Below, piece after piece: positions 44,568 through 53,847 of a stretch of 64,000 nt of DNA. Source of the stretch: a virus; the IMG/VR virus record IMGVR_UViG_3300035666_000015, positions 1 to 64,000 of that record; one strand, written 5' to 3'. Made by a program: the position numbers and the translations under genes. Position 1 is the stretch's first letter. Each line of letters opens with the position of its first letter. Below the pieces are notes generated by a model. It had not been told where the DNA came from, searched no databases, and saw only the letters and a list, made by a program, of their open reading frames with translations.

Positions 44568-46631
44568 TCATAGCGATATTGATAAGTTTGGCGTGACTTG
44601 ATATTGCAAACCACTACCACCAGCACCACCAGCACCGTATGGCCAATCAAGATAAACAGAGTTTTTATTCAGCGTAGGCACCCATGCGTCATCATTGATA
44701 TATTGCTGCTCAAGCGTTGGGCGAGTTGCTGCCGTATCTTTGGCCCATTTTGCAACCTCTGTATATGTGCCAGTTCCAATGCCCGTTGATTTGACCGCAT
44801 CAAATAAAACGCCCCACTTAGCCAGTGAAAACTCGGCGTATTCGTGGGCGTATATGACAAGTGGAACACCATGCCACATTGCCCAATGACACAGCGCTTG
44901 CACTGATCGAGTCAAAATCGCGTCTGTTGATTGGTTTAAAAAGTTTGTATGCAATCCAAACATTTCCGCAGAACTGTATCCGGATTCTTCAAGCGGGAAT
45001 TTATAAATTACGTCAGTAATGTTTGTAACAGCAGCTGCTCCAAGTCGCGCGCCATAAAACCCGGCACGACTGAGAACTTTTGCAGCAATTGTTGAATTCG
45101 CACTACCAGCACTCCAAACATGGGTTTTCGGTCTGTAGCCAGTATTATTAAAAATATCATCAGCAGCACCAGTCACTTCCCAATCGACCAGCCGATCGGC
45201 ATCAATAATCAGATTATTAGACGCTGTTTTGATGTTTGCGATATCAACATCTGCTAAACATCTAGCGGGAACAGCATCAGCTGGTGACGTACCTAGCGTT
45301 GCAATGGTTGCCGTATAACTGTTGGCGTTTAAAAGCCCGACAATGCCGGAAATGGTCATGCCGGATTGCATCAGATCATAATTCAGTGTTGGCGTTGCGC
45401 TACCGTTGTGAAATGTTTGCAAACGATTCGCCGCTATAACGAATCTCACTGTTGTTGCTGCGCCTGTGTATTGCGCGGTTAATCCATTGCCGCCACCGTG
45501 TCGCATGTGGCAGCCTGTCCGCCCGTGCGTTGCAAGGTCGTGGCCCCTATCGATGACGGATTTAATTTCCAGCCATTGTGCAGGAGATATAGCGTTGGGG
45601 TTGTCGCCTTCGCGGGTTGTGTTTGCATATGTTCCGCGCAATCCGCGAGATTCCAGAGCATCTAACCATGATGACAATTCACCTGGGAACACTCCGCCTG
45701 TCACATATGCCTCAATATCATCACGGATAAAACAGACCATGCTGCCGCGCCGGGACTTGTTAAATATTTTGCCAGATTCACCCGCAGGCCCTTTGACCAA
45801 TGAATCTAAAGTGTTTGAGCCGCCGCCAGAATTAACAAACCCAAGGTTAAACGGTGTTGAATCAAGCACGGGATACGTGACAACGCCGCCTTTTATAGCC
45901 GCTGTACCTGTACCAGTGTTAAGGTGTACATCACGCGCAGCTAATTTGCCGCCACCTATTAAAATTGGGTTGTTGTGCTCTGTTGAAGCGCCGTTTTGTG
46001 TCAGCCAATTGACGTTTGTATGACCGCCCGATAACAATCTGAATGTTTTGACGACTGTATTTGCACCGTCCGATCGACTATACAAAGCATGATTTTCATC
46101 GCGAGTGTCATAAATATGCACCTGACCGCCAACGCCAAGGGCATCAATCCTGTGTCCAATGTTGCAGCGTGTGAAATGATTTCGTCGCAGAATAACTGTC
46201 GATGTAATGCCAGCCGCTGTCAGTAAGGCATCGCCCGCGCAATCGTGTACATAGTTGTCAGCCATTGCTCCATCTGCAATATTCGCATTGATTCGGAATG
46301 CATAGGTTGAAACCTTGGTTTTACTAATATCGCATTTTCTAACCGCTGAATTTGCGTGCTCTAACCTGAACACATAAGAGCCTGACATATTTGTGCCGTC
46401 GATGTAAATCTTATCAGATCCCCACGGTTCAAAAATCACGCCTTTCGTATCCGATATATTGGCAGCAACCATAAACGGCGCTGATTTTGTTGTTTTTAAC
46501 AAAATCGTATCGCCAGCCGTTGCTGCTGTGTAAGCGGATACAACGTTAGTCCATGGATCTAACTCTGTGCCTGTGCCTGTGTTTGTGCCAACACCAGCCG
46601 AAACTGTGCAATCTACATATCTAGTCGCCAT
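44568..46631 (-). CDS. Tail spike B with NodB-type polysaccharide deacetylase domain
   Basis: 687 aa. Residues 1-270 look like a beta-helix (GDTILLKTTKSAPFMV, VRKCDISKTKVSTYAF, VILRRNHFTRCNIGHRID). From about 285 comes MVCFIRDDIEAYVTGGVFP, GLRGTYANTT, then IDRGHDLATHGRTGCHMRH. The Asp-Asp followed by H-xxxxx-H at a helix N-terminus is the metal-binding set of the NodB/carbohydrate esterase 4 fold. Late motifs (YRPKTHVWSAGS, WHGVPLVIYAHEYAEF) fit its strands 7-8. It probably removes acetyl groups from host capsule or LPS. The gene is visibly richer in G+C than its neighbours, a sign of recent acquisition. Confidence 0.8.
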   Translation of the reverse strand: MATRYVDCTVSAGVGTNTGTGTELDPWTNVVSAYTAATAGDTILLKTTKSAPFMVAANISDTKGVIFEPWGSDKIYIDGTNMSGSYVFRLEHANSAVRKCDISKTKVSTYAFRINANIADGAMADNYVHDCAGDALLTAAGITSTVILRRNHFTRCNIGHRIDALGVGGQVHIYDTRDENHALYSRSDGANTVVKTFRLLSGGHTNVNWLTQNGASTEHNNPILIGGGKLAARDVHLNTGTGTAAIKGGVVTYPVLDSTPFNLGFVNSGGGSNTLDSLVKGPAGESGKIFNKSRRGSMVCFIRDDIEAYVTGGVFPGELSSWLDALESRGLRGTYANTTREGDNPNAISPAQWLEIKSVIDRGHDLATHGRTGCHMRHGGGNGLTAQYTGAATTVRFVIAANRLQTFHNGSATPTLNYDLMQSGMTISGIVGLLNANSYTATIATLGTSPADAVPARCLADVDIANIKTASNNLIIDADRLVDWEVTGAADDIFNNTGYRPKTHVWSAGSANSTIAAKVLSRAGFYGARLGAAAVTNITDVIYKFPLEESGYSSAEMFGLHTNFLNQSTDAILTRSVQALCHWAMWHGVPLVIYAHEYAEFSLAKWGVLFDAVKSTGIGTGTYTEVAKWAKDTAATRPTLEQQYINDDAWVPTLNKNSVYLDWPYGAGGAGGSGLQYQVTPNLSISL

Positions 46632-47125
46632 TATGCAGCCCCCACAGTCACACCAGATAATTGACCGCCGCTATAGGTGAATGTTTTAACGACCCCACCG
46701 CCTGTTACTGTTGCAAGATTCCCACCACTGTAGGTCGCTGTGTAGTCTATATTATCCTCTGTCCAACTGAGCAAACCATTGGCACCATAAACCATGTTTG
46801 ATAACGCTCCCACATCCCAACTAATACCATCGCTCGTGTAAAGATTTTTACCAACCTGAGCCACACCAACTCCAAATTCAGCAGCTGAGGGTAATTGAGC
46901 TACTTGCTGGATGTTAGCGTTAACTTGTTGTCCAAGGTATTCACTGAGGAAATCTTGATGCGCAGTGCTTTTGAACACTGGGACCCCGTTTACGATCTCA
47001 GGATCACCTAGCCGTTTCAAAGCTTCAAAGGCAACCAATGTGCCTGACCAGCTTCTGGAGCCATTAACTGCGGTGACGTTAGTACCATCATTGCTAGTTA
47101 ATAGCCAATTTGAATTTTTTAACAT
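46631..47125 (-). CDS. Small spike-base protein B
   Basis: 164 aa: NWLLTSNDGTNVTAVNG, GTLVAFEALKRLG, then an insert of about 60 residues (QVNANIQQVAQLPSAAEFGVG), then MVYGANGLLSWTEDNIDYTATYSGGNL...VVKTF. Shares both end regions with spike-base protein A, so it is a duplicate with an added coiled segment. Overlaps the spike B start by one base. Confidence 0.72.
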   Translation of the reverse strand: MLKNSNWLLTSNDGTNVTAVNGSRSWSGTLVAFEALKRLGDPEIVNGVPVFKSTAHQDFLSEYLGQQVNANIQQVAQLPSAAEFGVGVAQVGKNLYTSDGISWDVGALSNMVYGANGLLSWTEDNIDYTATYSGGNLATVTGGGVVKTFTYSGGQLSGVTVGAA

Positions 47126-47140
47126 TAAATCTCCCCTAAA

Positions 47141-47452
47141 TTACTGTAAGTTCTTTTCCACAACAAATTCACCTATCTCACTACTCCAGCTACCGCTAGG
47201 TAGCGTGACCTTACCCTGGACCTTCCAAGTACGATCTTGGTCTAGAAATCCAGCTTCAGTAACATACCTAATCAGTCCATCAGAGCCGTTAGTGGAAAAT
47301 TGTGCCGTCTTCACAACGACAGATTTGTCAGGTTTTTGAAAAATTAATTGTTTAATGGTAGCAGTAGATAGACCAGGAAGAGGTTGCCCATTTTCAAGTA
47401 GCTCAACCTCAATAACTGTCCCAGTATCGCCTACATGAAAATCTGCTGGCAT
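47141..47452 (-). CDS. Ig-like baseplate/fibre adaptor (BppU N-terminal type)
   Basis: 103 aa. Plan: HVGDTGTVIEVELLENGQPLPGLSTATIKQLIFQKPDKSVVV, then LIRYVTEAGFLDQDRTWKVQGKV, SSEIGEFVVEK. This is the lone beta-sandwich of BppU-like and similar phage adhesion proteins (G-D-T-x-x-V...L..AT....F..PD). Sits upstream of the spike cassettes. Confidence 0.7.
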   Translation of the reverse strand: MPADFHVGDTGTVIEVELLENGQPLPGLSTATIKQLIFQKPDKSVVVKTAQFSTNGSDGLIRYVTEAGFLDQDRTWKVQGKVTLPSGSWSSEIGEFVVEKNLQ

Positions 47453-47454
47453 TA

Positions 47455-48324
47455 TTATGACTCCAAATGTAATGTTAAACGCTTATTAACAGCTAGTAAT
47501 AATTTAGTTCCAGTGCTCAGCATCGTGATATTACTAATTCGTAATGTCTTCTTAATTAGCAGCTCTTGGCTTAAAGATCTGGAGATCACGCTAGTAGACC
47601 TTTTACTGCGACCAATTGTTGATCCAATTCTCGAGGAACGATTAACTACCAGGCTGAATCTTTGTATATCTGCTGGGGCTACTTGTGAAACACCTACTTC
47701 ACCAGAGGTAACTTCGTTATTTTGAGAAGCATCTGCGCCTGTCAGCACGTGTGATTGAGCAATATCACCCACTGATGTCTGAGAATCTTGGATGCCACTG
47801 TCACCGGCTAGACCGTGAAGTTGAGAAAGTGTGTCTACTGAGGATTCAGCAGATTGCTCAACGCTGTCCCCAGTCAAAGAGACTATACTAGTGATAGAAA
47901 TTTGACCATCGGTTGCACTACTATCTTGAGCTGAATTCAATCCAGACAATATATTGATCTGTTCTATAGCCGCTGAACTCGCAGAACTATCTTGACTAGC
48001 TGATTGTCCAGCTAAGTCGAATATTTCACCAATAGCCCCTACACCTGATTCTGCAACTTGTATAGCATCGAGACCGGTAAGGTCTATTATCTGTGATATA
48101 CTGCCAACAGAAGCTTCATTGTTCTGTAAGGAATTAGCACCAGTTAAGTCTACTGAAGTAATTGCATTGTATATAAACGCAACCTCACCACCAAGCAGTA
48201 GTGAGATTTTTGAGGGATACGTTGTTGTATTTAGTATCTGTGCAGAAGCTTTTTCCAACACTAGTGATGTAGGAGTGATTGCTGCTGGAGACAGTTTAAA
48301 TACTACATCACTACTTATTTGCAT
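47455..48324 (-). CDS. Virion protein with seven 22-residue repeats
   Basis: 289 aa. From residue 60 to about 215 there are seven tandem units of 22 (one of 24) residues, each beginning L(T/A/S)G and carrying SxQ(D/N) five to seven residues later and a VGxIxQI-like end. Such regular Ser/Gln repeats are typical of fibrous, beta-solenoid or trimeric shaft segments. The N- and C-terminal parts are unrelated; the last 60 residues are basic. Probably a fibre shaft. Confidence 0.65.
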   Translation of the reverse strand: MQISSDVVFKLSPAAITPTSLVLEKASAQILNTTTYPSKISLLLGGEVAFIYNAITSVDLTGANSLQNNEASVGSISQIIDLTGLDAIQVAESGVGAIGEIFDLAGQSASQDSSASSAAIEQINILSGLNSAQDSSATDGQISITSIVSLTGDSVEQSAESSVDTLSQLHGLAGDSGIQDSQTSVGDIAQSHVLTGADASQNNEVTSGEVGVSQVAPADIQRFSLVVNRSSRIGSTIGRSKRSTSVISRSLSQELLIKKTLRISNITMLSTGTKLLLAVNKRLTLHLES

Positions 48325-48325
48325 T

Positions 48326-50479
48326 TTAGGTTGCGCTCACTTTCGCGTATATCTCAACACCATTTGGCAAACCAGCTGATGGTATGAAGCGTCTTCTGAG
48401 ACCAGAAGTATTTCCACCAAGCCCATTTACCCATGTAGTACCGTTGTGATACTGCCAATTTCCATTAGCAGTGCTATTACTATCTTGTACGAGCACTGCT
48501 GCGTTAGTATCAGCCCGATAATAGGTAATTGAAAGACTCGTCAAAGTTGTGAATACAACAGATTGAACAACTCCGAGTGTGCCATCAGCATTGTTTGAAT
48601 CACTCAAATTCCAGCGAAGTTCTGGTGGTAGTGAATCGTCTGCATCATACAACACACCTAGCGAGTGTATTCTTGCTGGAATAGCACTAGCACCCATTGT
48701 TCTAAATTCAAACATGAATTGTATATATGCGCTCCCATCTACACCAGATAAATCTCCGTCATTGTCCACTAATGTCCATGCTCCAGAGTTATCAGCAATA
48801 CCCGCAGTTCTATAATAGAGTTTATAAGGTTCAGGCGGTATACCTAAGTTACTCCCAGAAGCTGCTCCAATTATACGATCACTGGCTGTAAATGCTTTTG
48901 AAAACTTATTAACACCTGGCACCGCAATTCTTGGGCTTATAATCCTACAACCTGTTGATGCAGCATATTCCCAATCTGCCCCAATCGGGGAGCCATATAG
49001 CCAACCGAATGTTGTGCTATTATTCGCTAGGTACGCCATACCGCCCTCGACCCAAGGTTGTAAAGCTGCTGAGGTGTGTATGCTAATGGGAGCGTCGGGT
49101 GACGCGTTAGTGCCATTTTGTAATCTTGATGTATTGTAGACCATGCGATCGAAAGGAGAAGAGTCTGTCTTATACTCAGTAAGAAAACTGCCCCATATAA
49201 CACCGGAAGGTGTGGTCGTTGTGATTAAGAACTTATCTATTGATGAAGCGTAATCAAACGCCGACAATGCACCCGATGAAGCCTGTGTTGCGCTCCCTCC
49301 AGTAGCAATTTCTACCATCATATCTCCAGCCGATATAAAAGTAGTATCTCCTGTACCTATCAGGCTTAATGCTTTTGTTCTATATAATCGAGTGGTGGTT
49401 ATGAAATATAGGCACTCTACTCCCATTCCAGGGCCATGTCCTGCACTAACAACCTTTGCATTAGATGTTTGTGCAACGGTGCCTGTTAAAGTAGCAGAAA
49501 CAGCAGTAGAATATTGAAATGCTGTAGTATCAGCTCCAGAAGTCAACGTAAGTGCTGCTCTTATATTAAACTTGAATAGCTGACATGTAGAAGTACCATT
49601 TGCAAACCAAGCCATTTGCGATTGAAAACTAGTTTTCGTCTGCAACCCAATACCGGTATTAACGGTTTCGGTGATAGTTGCAGCAGACTTTAACCAATAG
49701 CAAGCTCTTATATTATCTACAGTTGTAGCAGCGGGTATTGCGAGACCACCAGACAAGAAGTTCTCAACTCTTAAGCCTTTAACTACAAACAATCCACCAT
49801 TAGTAGTAGTTGCATTCGTGTTTCCGAGAATCAACCGCAGGTCTTCAATCACATACGGCGTACCAGCGGCAATGGTCCCTGCTGAAGCTGTCAGTGTGAT
49901 TCCTGTATTGGAACCAATAGCACTTATCTCATACCATGTCGTAATTTCAGATGGATCAGTTGATCCGAAGCCTATTCTATTTCCAACACAAGCTCTGTCT
50001 GTTTGCCAAGAGGTTCCTACACCTGTTACAGCAGTACCACTTGCGGAAATTGTTCCAGCAGTGTGTAGGTCGTAGGTATTGCATAAGGAAACGATAGAAG
50101 CATTCGTAGCTACAGGAAAAGTTACTGTAATAAATCCTTTCCAAGTAAGAGTAGCCGTTAATCTGTCTTCTTCATAAAGAACAATCCTACGTGTCGCGCC
50201 AGCAGTTGCATTGTCGGCAAAGAACACCCAATCTTTCATACTGGTGGGTGTGTTGCTCCAACGCATCGCTGTAGGTGCGCGTAAAGGTATTGCAGTACTG
50301 GCTTCTAGAGGCCTACCTAGCTGTAATGGTAAGGGGCCTGTCCAGTTATCTTCTGGAGTAACCCCACTCATTTGCGTCATTAATGGACCTAAGCCTAATT
50401 TGTCAGGGTCGTAAGTCTCCATGCCTAACCGATAACTCAGTAAGTTACCAAAATCTATTTTTTCCGCTGCATAGCTCAT
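48326..50479 (-). CDS. Large virion-associated protein, 717 aa
   Basis: Not recognised with certainty. Begins KIDFGNLLSYRLGMETYDP, then Thr/Ala/Gly-rich beta structure throughout, with a TISASGTAVTGVGTSW Ig-like strand set, and ends LPNGVEIYAKVSAT. Its position between terL and the fibre genes and the low-complexity beta composition suggest a large structural or adhesion protein. No catalytic motif found. Confidence 0.6.
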   Translation of the reverse strand: MSYAAEKIDFGNLLSYRLGMETYDPDKLGLGPLMTQMSGVTPEDNWTGPLPLQLGRPLEASTAIPLRAPTAMRWSNTPTSMKDWVFFADNATAGATRRIVLYEEDRLTATLTWKGFITVTFPVATNASIVSLCNTYDLHTAGTISASGTAVTGVGTSWQTDRACVGNRIGFGSTDPSEITTWYEISAIGSNTGITLTASAGTIAAGTPYVIEDLRLILGNTNATTTNGGLFVVKGLRVENFLSGGLAIPAATTVDNIRACYWLKSAATITETVNTGIGLQTKTSFQSQMAWFANGTSTCQLFKFNIRAALTLTSGADTTAFQYSTAVSATLTGTVAQTSNAKVVSAGHGPGMGVECLYFITTTRLYRTKALSLIGTGDTTFISAGDMMVEIATGGSATQASSGALSAFDYASSIDKFLITTTTPSGVIWGSFLTEYKTDSSPFDRMVYNTSRLQNGTNASPDAPISIHTSAALQPWVEGGMAYLANNSTTFGWLYGSPIGADWEYAASTGCRIISPRIAVPGVNKFSKAFTASDRIIGAASGSNLGIPPEPYKLYYRTAGIADNSGAWTLVDNDGDLSGVDGSAYIQFMFEFRTMGASAIPARIHSLGVLYDADDSLPPELRWNLSDSNNADGTLGVVQSVVFTTLTSLSITYYRADTNAAVLVQDSNSTANGNWQYHNGTTWVNGLGGNTSGLRRRFIPSAGLPNGVEIYAKVSAT

Positions 50480-50904
50480 GCAAACTCTCCTGTTTCAATG
50501 AATTGTGCCTGAAATGCACAAGAAACACCGTCTGCATTTTGGACTTCTACTAAAGCTGTTGATGCGTACGTGCCTGTTGTTTTTACAACCCAAGAAGCAT
50601 CATGAAAACAAGGCTTTCCGCTACTAAGCACAATAGTTGGAATTGCTAAATCACCTTCAACTATTGATCCCAGTATTTCATCTGCTCTGCCTGGAGATAA
50701 TAATCCCGCTGCTTCAAAAGCATGTACTCCAGCAATAACAGAAGGCTCACTAGTGTCAATTGCAGTCCCATCGCTGTCTGGCGTTAAATTGTTAAATTTA
50801 AATAACCACACCTCAATAGCCGACACAGTCTTTTCTGCAGCTAGTATAGCAGTAACTTCTTCAGTTGTGAATCTATTAATGAACTGTTGCTTAGTCAGTC
50901 TCAT
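50476..50904 (-). CDS. Hypothetical virion-module protein, 142 aa
   Basis: Begins MRLTKQQFINRFTTEEVTAIL, a helical start common in small proteins next to large fibre genes, followed by SAIEVWLFKFNNL. C-terminal half is beta-rich. Its stop overlaps the 717-aa protein start by 4 nt. Function unknown; probably virion-associated by context. Confidence 0.65.
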   Translation of the reverse strand: MRLTKQQFINRFTTEEVTAILAAEKTVSAIEVWLFKFNNLTPDSDGTAIDTSEPSVIAGVHAFEAAGLLSPGRADEILGSIVEGDLAIPTIVLSSGKPCFHDASWVVKTTGTYASTALVEVQNADGVSCAFQAQFIETGEFA

Positions 50905-50909
50905 TTGAG

Positions 50910-51296
50910 TTACACGGGTTGTTTATTTGTGTATGTCAGTGAGGGAAATGTAGTAATATTCCCAACAGTAACTGTCTGTCCTGAGCTTTCAGTTGTCACC
51001 CATAGGACTTTAGAGTTTGCAGTATCTACAAAAGCGAAGTGTGTAGGATCACCTGTATTATTAGCAGCGGTATCCTGCTTACCAGCTGAGAAAGTCAATA
51101 CACGATCATTACCACTAGTACTTAGTACGAAATCTCCGGATGTTAGTGTAGCCTCTGCTACAATATTTCCAGCTGTCATAACTGTGGCATAGCTATCACC
51201 ACTCGTATAAGCTATCACTGCGACAACTTTGTTACAATTATTCTTTATATAGTTCAGACCATTGTCTAAAACATCTTGATGTGCCCATTTAGCCAT
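50910..51296 (-). CDS. Hypothetical virion-module protein, 128 aa
   Basis: MAKWAHQDVLDNGLNYIKNNCNKVVAVIAY, then short beta repeats (ATLTSGDFVLSTSGNDRVLTFSAG). The WAHQDVLDNGLNYIKN opening is one I know from small structural proteins of many phages, usually uncharacterised. Perhaps a head decoration or fibre-base component. Confidence 0.68.
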   Translation of the reverse strand: MAKWAHQDVLDNGLNYIKNNCNKVVAVIAYTSGDSYATVMTAGNIVAEATLTSGDFVLSTSGNDRVLTFSAGKQDTAANNTGDPTHFAFVDTANSKVLWVTTESSGQTVTVGNITTFPSLTYTNKQPV

Positions 51297-51311
51297 AAAA
51301 CCTCTTGTGAC

Positions 51312-52733
51312 CTAATAATTCTTACTTTTATGAGACCCTGCTCTACCGAGCAAGATAGGATATTTGTATTCACAGAAGTATCGCACACCATCAGAGAAAT
51401 GTTCTTCACCTTCTGTCTTATCAATGATTGCACCATCTTTATCTGCCCAGACAGTACGCTCCATAGAACGAATTGTTTTAACTTGTTTGGGAGAGAAATA
51501 CATAGAAGTCTCGCCACTAGCTGTCAATAGTTTACGATTAACCGCATTAGCACTATCCACAATAGGAGGTGACTTCTTATGAGCCAACACCGTAAATCCC
51601 ATTGATTGCAAGATTGATAAATCAGTCCTGCCAACAGGTGTAGATGTCTTGCGAGATTTGCCAGTAGGGTCTGGATAAGCATATACTTTAAAAGGCAAGC
51701 CATTAACTCTTCGTTTAATAGCTTCCGGTGAGGAAGTATCTAGATTTGGAATAAAGCGATTTAAAATGGCAATGCCTAGTGTCTCTGTGTCAGGATGCCC
51801 AAAACACTCATCAATGCCAAGTATCACGTCATCACGTATGACATACATACTAGTGGCTTGGATATCAACGTTAAAGTCGATAGCGCAATGTACATCCTCA
51901 TCAGGAAATCTTTCCAAATCTTCATCAAGCACATGAATCGCTCTATCGAAGCAGTAAAATACGCTCTTACCTGACTCTTTAAAATCAGCACCATACTCAG
52001 ATGACCAAGATACTGGATCCATCTCTGACTTGAGTGCTTCAATCTCAGCAGGATCAAGCTCAGGAGATGTCGTATAATCAAACTTATTGAACACCCACTC
52101 ATTAGACACAGTGTGCATCTGACACAGATCATAGAAGAAATTGAATCCTTCAGGAGTAGATATCATCATACCCTTACCTGATGTAAGCTTAAGTGCTGCT
52201 TCTACATGTCTATCAGTAGACCTCTTATCATTCAAGATACGCTCTTTAATCGCTGATGTCTTCATCACAGACCAACGAGTATTGATGCAAGGTCTTATAA
52301 TCTTCTCCCAAGCTTGCTTAGGTTTCATACCTTTCTTGCAGCTTGAGACTTCGTCCCATAACACAAAGAATGCACCTTTACCACGCATCCTTTCAACACT
52401 CTCATATGAAATCAAACGTAATTTTGTGTTATTTGGAAATAATGCTCTACCATCACTTTCGGAAGAGCTTTTAGCTATTCTTGACAATTGTAACTCATCA
52501 AATAACACAGGCCAGTAGATGTCAACTGCCTGGTCAAATGTTGGTCCAATCACATATACACGCTTGTTAGGCACCCAAGCAGGTAACTCCATCAGTTGTT
52601 GAATAGCTATTCTAACCGCCGAAGCACCTGCATAGGTCTTACCCCAACCCCTTGAACAACAGTCAGTCGAAAACCTGGTATCTGTGAAGAGCAATTGTCT
52701 GACAACACGAGATTGACCAGGATGCAACTTCAT
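51312..52733 (-). CDS. terL: Terminase large subunit
   Basis: 473 aa. ATPase: Walker A SRGWGKT near residue 28, Walker B FFVLWDE near 125. RNase H-type nuclease: AIDFNVD near 288, a second acidic residue in YPDPTG, and EEHFSDGVRYFCEY near the end. It packages DNA into the procapsid and cuts the concatemer. It overlaps the basic Gly/Ala-rich gene by 4 nt. The packaging mode (cos, pac or repeats) cannot be told. Confidence 0.93.
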   Translation of the reverse strand: MKLHPGQSRVVRQLLFTDTRFSTDCCSRGWGKTYAGASAVRIAIQQLMELPAWVPNKRVYVIGPTFDQAVDIYWPVLFDELQLSRIAKSSSESDGRALFPNNTKLRLISYESVERMRGKGAFFVLWDEVSSCKKGMKPKQAWEKIIRPCINTRWSVMKTSAIKERILNDKRSTDRHVEAALKLTSGKGMMISTPEGFNFFYDLCQMHTVSNEWVFNKFDYTTSPELDPAEIEALKSEMDPVSWSSEYGADFKESGKSVFYCFDRAIHVLDEDLERFPDEDVHCAIDFNVDIQATSMYVIRDDVILGIDECFGHPDTETLGIAILNRFIPNLDTSSPEAIKRRVNGLPFKVYAYPDPTGKSRKTSTPVGRTDLSILQSMGFTVLAHKKSPPIVDSANAVNRKLLTASGETSMYFSPKQVKTIRSMERTVWADKDGAIIDKTEGEEHFSDGVRYFCEYKYPILLGRAGSHKSKNY

Positions 52734-53248
52734 TTTTGTAACCGTTTTCCCGCTCTTTGCATAGAGGAGCCAACACCTCGTACAATCGCAGAACCAAAGC
52801 TAGCTTCCACAGGTCTGGCAGCCCCCAACACAAATCCAGCAATTTTGCCTACTTTCTGTGATCTTCTTAGAAATTTAGTAGCATTCTTTACAGCGGCTTC
52901 TGCTTTCGCTTGCGCAGCTTTCGTGGCAGGCCTACTCAATTCACGTTGTAAAGCTTTATTAAAACTTACTACTGACTTCGCTTTATTCAACTCTCTAATC
53001 CCTTTTGGAGTGTATTTAACAAGTGCCTGTCCTTTACGAAGCTTATAAGCCATACCCAAGCTACCAATCACAGAACCAGCAATGAACCCTCTTGCAGTAC
53101 CAGTGGCGATACTTGCTGCTTTTTGACTAGCTCGAGATCCAATAACTTTTCCAGAATTCTCGATGCCCTTACCAGCACCTCTCCTAGCACGTTTTAATCC
53201 TTCAGAGATCGCTTTCTTCCAGGCATCATCCATACGTCTTCCACTCAT
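52730..53248 (-). CDS. Basic Gly/Ala-rich protein, paralogue of the 43961 gene
   Basis: 172 aa, GGAG upstream of ATG 53248. N-terminus GRRMDDAWKKAISEGLKR is nearly identical to that of the protein at 43961; the centre has a Gly-zipper-like hydrophobic stretch (GTARGFIAGSVIGSLGMAY) and several basic helices. C-terminus basic. Placed between small and large terminase. Function unknown. Confidence 0.7.
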   Translation of the reverse strand: MSGRRMDDAWKKAISEGLKRARRGAGKGIENSGKVIGSRASQKAASIATGTARGFIAGSVIGSLGMAYKLRKGQALVKYTPKGIRELNKAKSVVSFNKALQRELSRPATKAAQAKAEAAVKNATKFLRRSQKVGKIAGFVLGAARPVEASFGSAIVRGVGSSMQRAGKRLQK

Positions 53249-53251
53249 AAT

Positions 53252-53389
53252 TCACTCCAAGTCTCTCATCACTGTATCAAGTAATGCACTAAAACAATCA
53301 CGAATGTTTGAGCACACATTAGTACACAAACACATAAATATCCAACACAACCATATAAGGCTGACTAAAATTGCTCTAATTAGTTTCAT
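53252..53389 (-). CDS. Small single-TM, Cys-rich protein, 45 aa
   Basis: ATG 53389 lies inside the end of the putative small terminase gene. One TM helix (AILVSLIWLCWIFMCLC) followed by a short soluble tail; six Cys. No strong SD. The frame exactly fills the gap to the next gene's SD. Confidence 0.55.
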   Translation of the reverse strand: MKLIRAILVSLIWLCWIFMCLCTNVCSNIRDCFSALLDTVMRDLE

Positions 53390-53807
53390 CTGTAAATATT
53401 ATTGGCAACATTGGTACATCTTCATCTTCATCACTAGCAACAACTTCTGTAACTCTACCATAAGCAAAGCGCATAAGTTCTTTAGCAACACTCACTTGTG
53501 CATTATCCACTGCCAACACATCCTCATTCTTAACATAGATTGGCTTTCCAGTTTTATTGTTGAGTTCCAAAACAGCACCAGATCTTCGTTGTTCTAGATA
53601 TTGTCTTTCATTCTGCAATTCCATAAACTTACGTACTAGTGCTTCACAAGGATCAAAATCTAGCTGTTCTAAGCGTCTTCGAGAATCACGCTCCAATCTT
53701 CGTTTTCTTGTTAACACAGCACCATTCTCATCGTAAGTTGCTGGTCTTCCAGGAGGCTCAGGGTTGTGTTGACTGAAGACCTCTTCAGGGTCTTTAAAAT
53801 CAAACAT
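53376..53807 (-). CDS. Putative terminase small subunit
   Basis: 143 aa. First gene of the packaging/structural transcript, two genes before terL. PGRPATYDENG then a long basic helix LTRKRRLERDSRRRLEQLDFDPCEALVRKFMEL, VDNAQVSVAKELMRFAYGRV, and an acidic end. The LxxLxFDPxxxL segment and the K/RELxxYxxP-like helix resemble small terminases, but no clear HTH is seen. GAGG precedes the ATG. Confidence 0.6.
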   Translation of the reverse strand: MFDFKDPEEVFSQHNPEPPGRPATYDENGAVLTRKRRLERDSRRRLEQLDFDPCEALVRKFMELQNERQYLEQRRSGAVLELNNKTGKPIYVKNEDVLAVDNAQVSVAKELMRFAYGRVTEVVASDEDEDVPMLPIIFTDETN

Positions 53808-53847
53808 ATTGACCTCGACTAAGATATATTATTTAGATAACTAAATA

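Noticed and set aside
45466-46023. 185-codon plus-strand frame in the spike B gene
   Set aside because: It arises from the higher G+C of this gene; Pro/Arg-rich shadow of the minus-strand frame.
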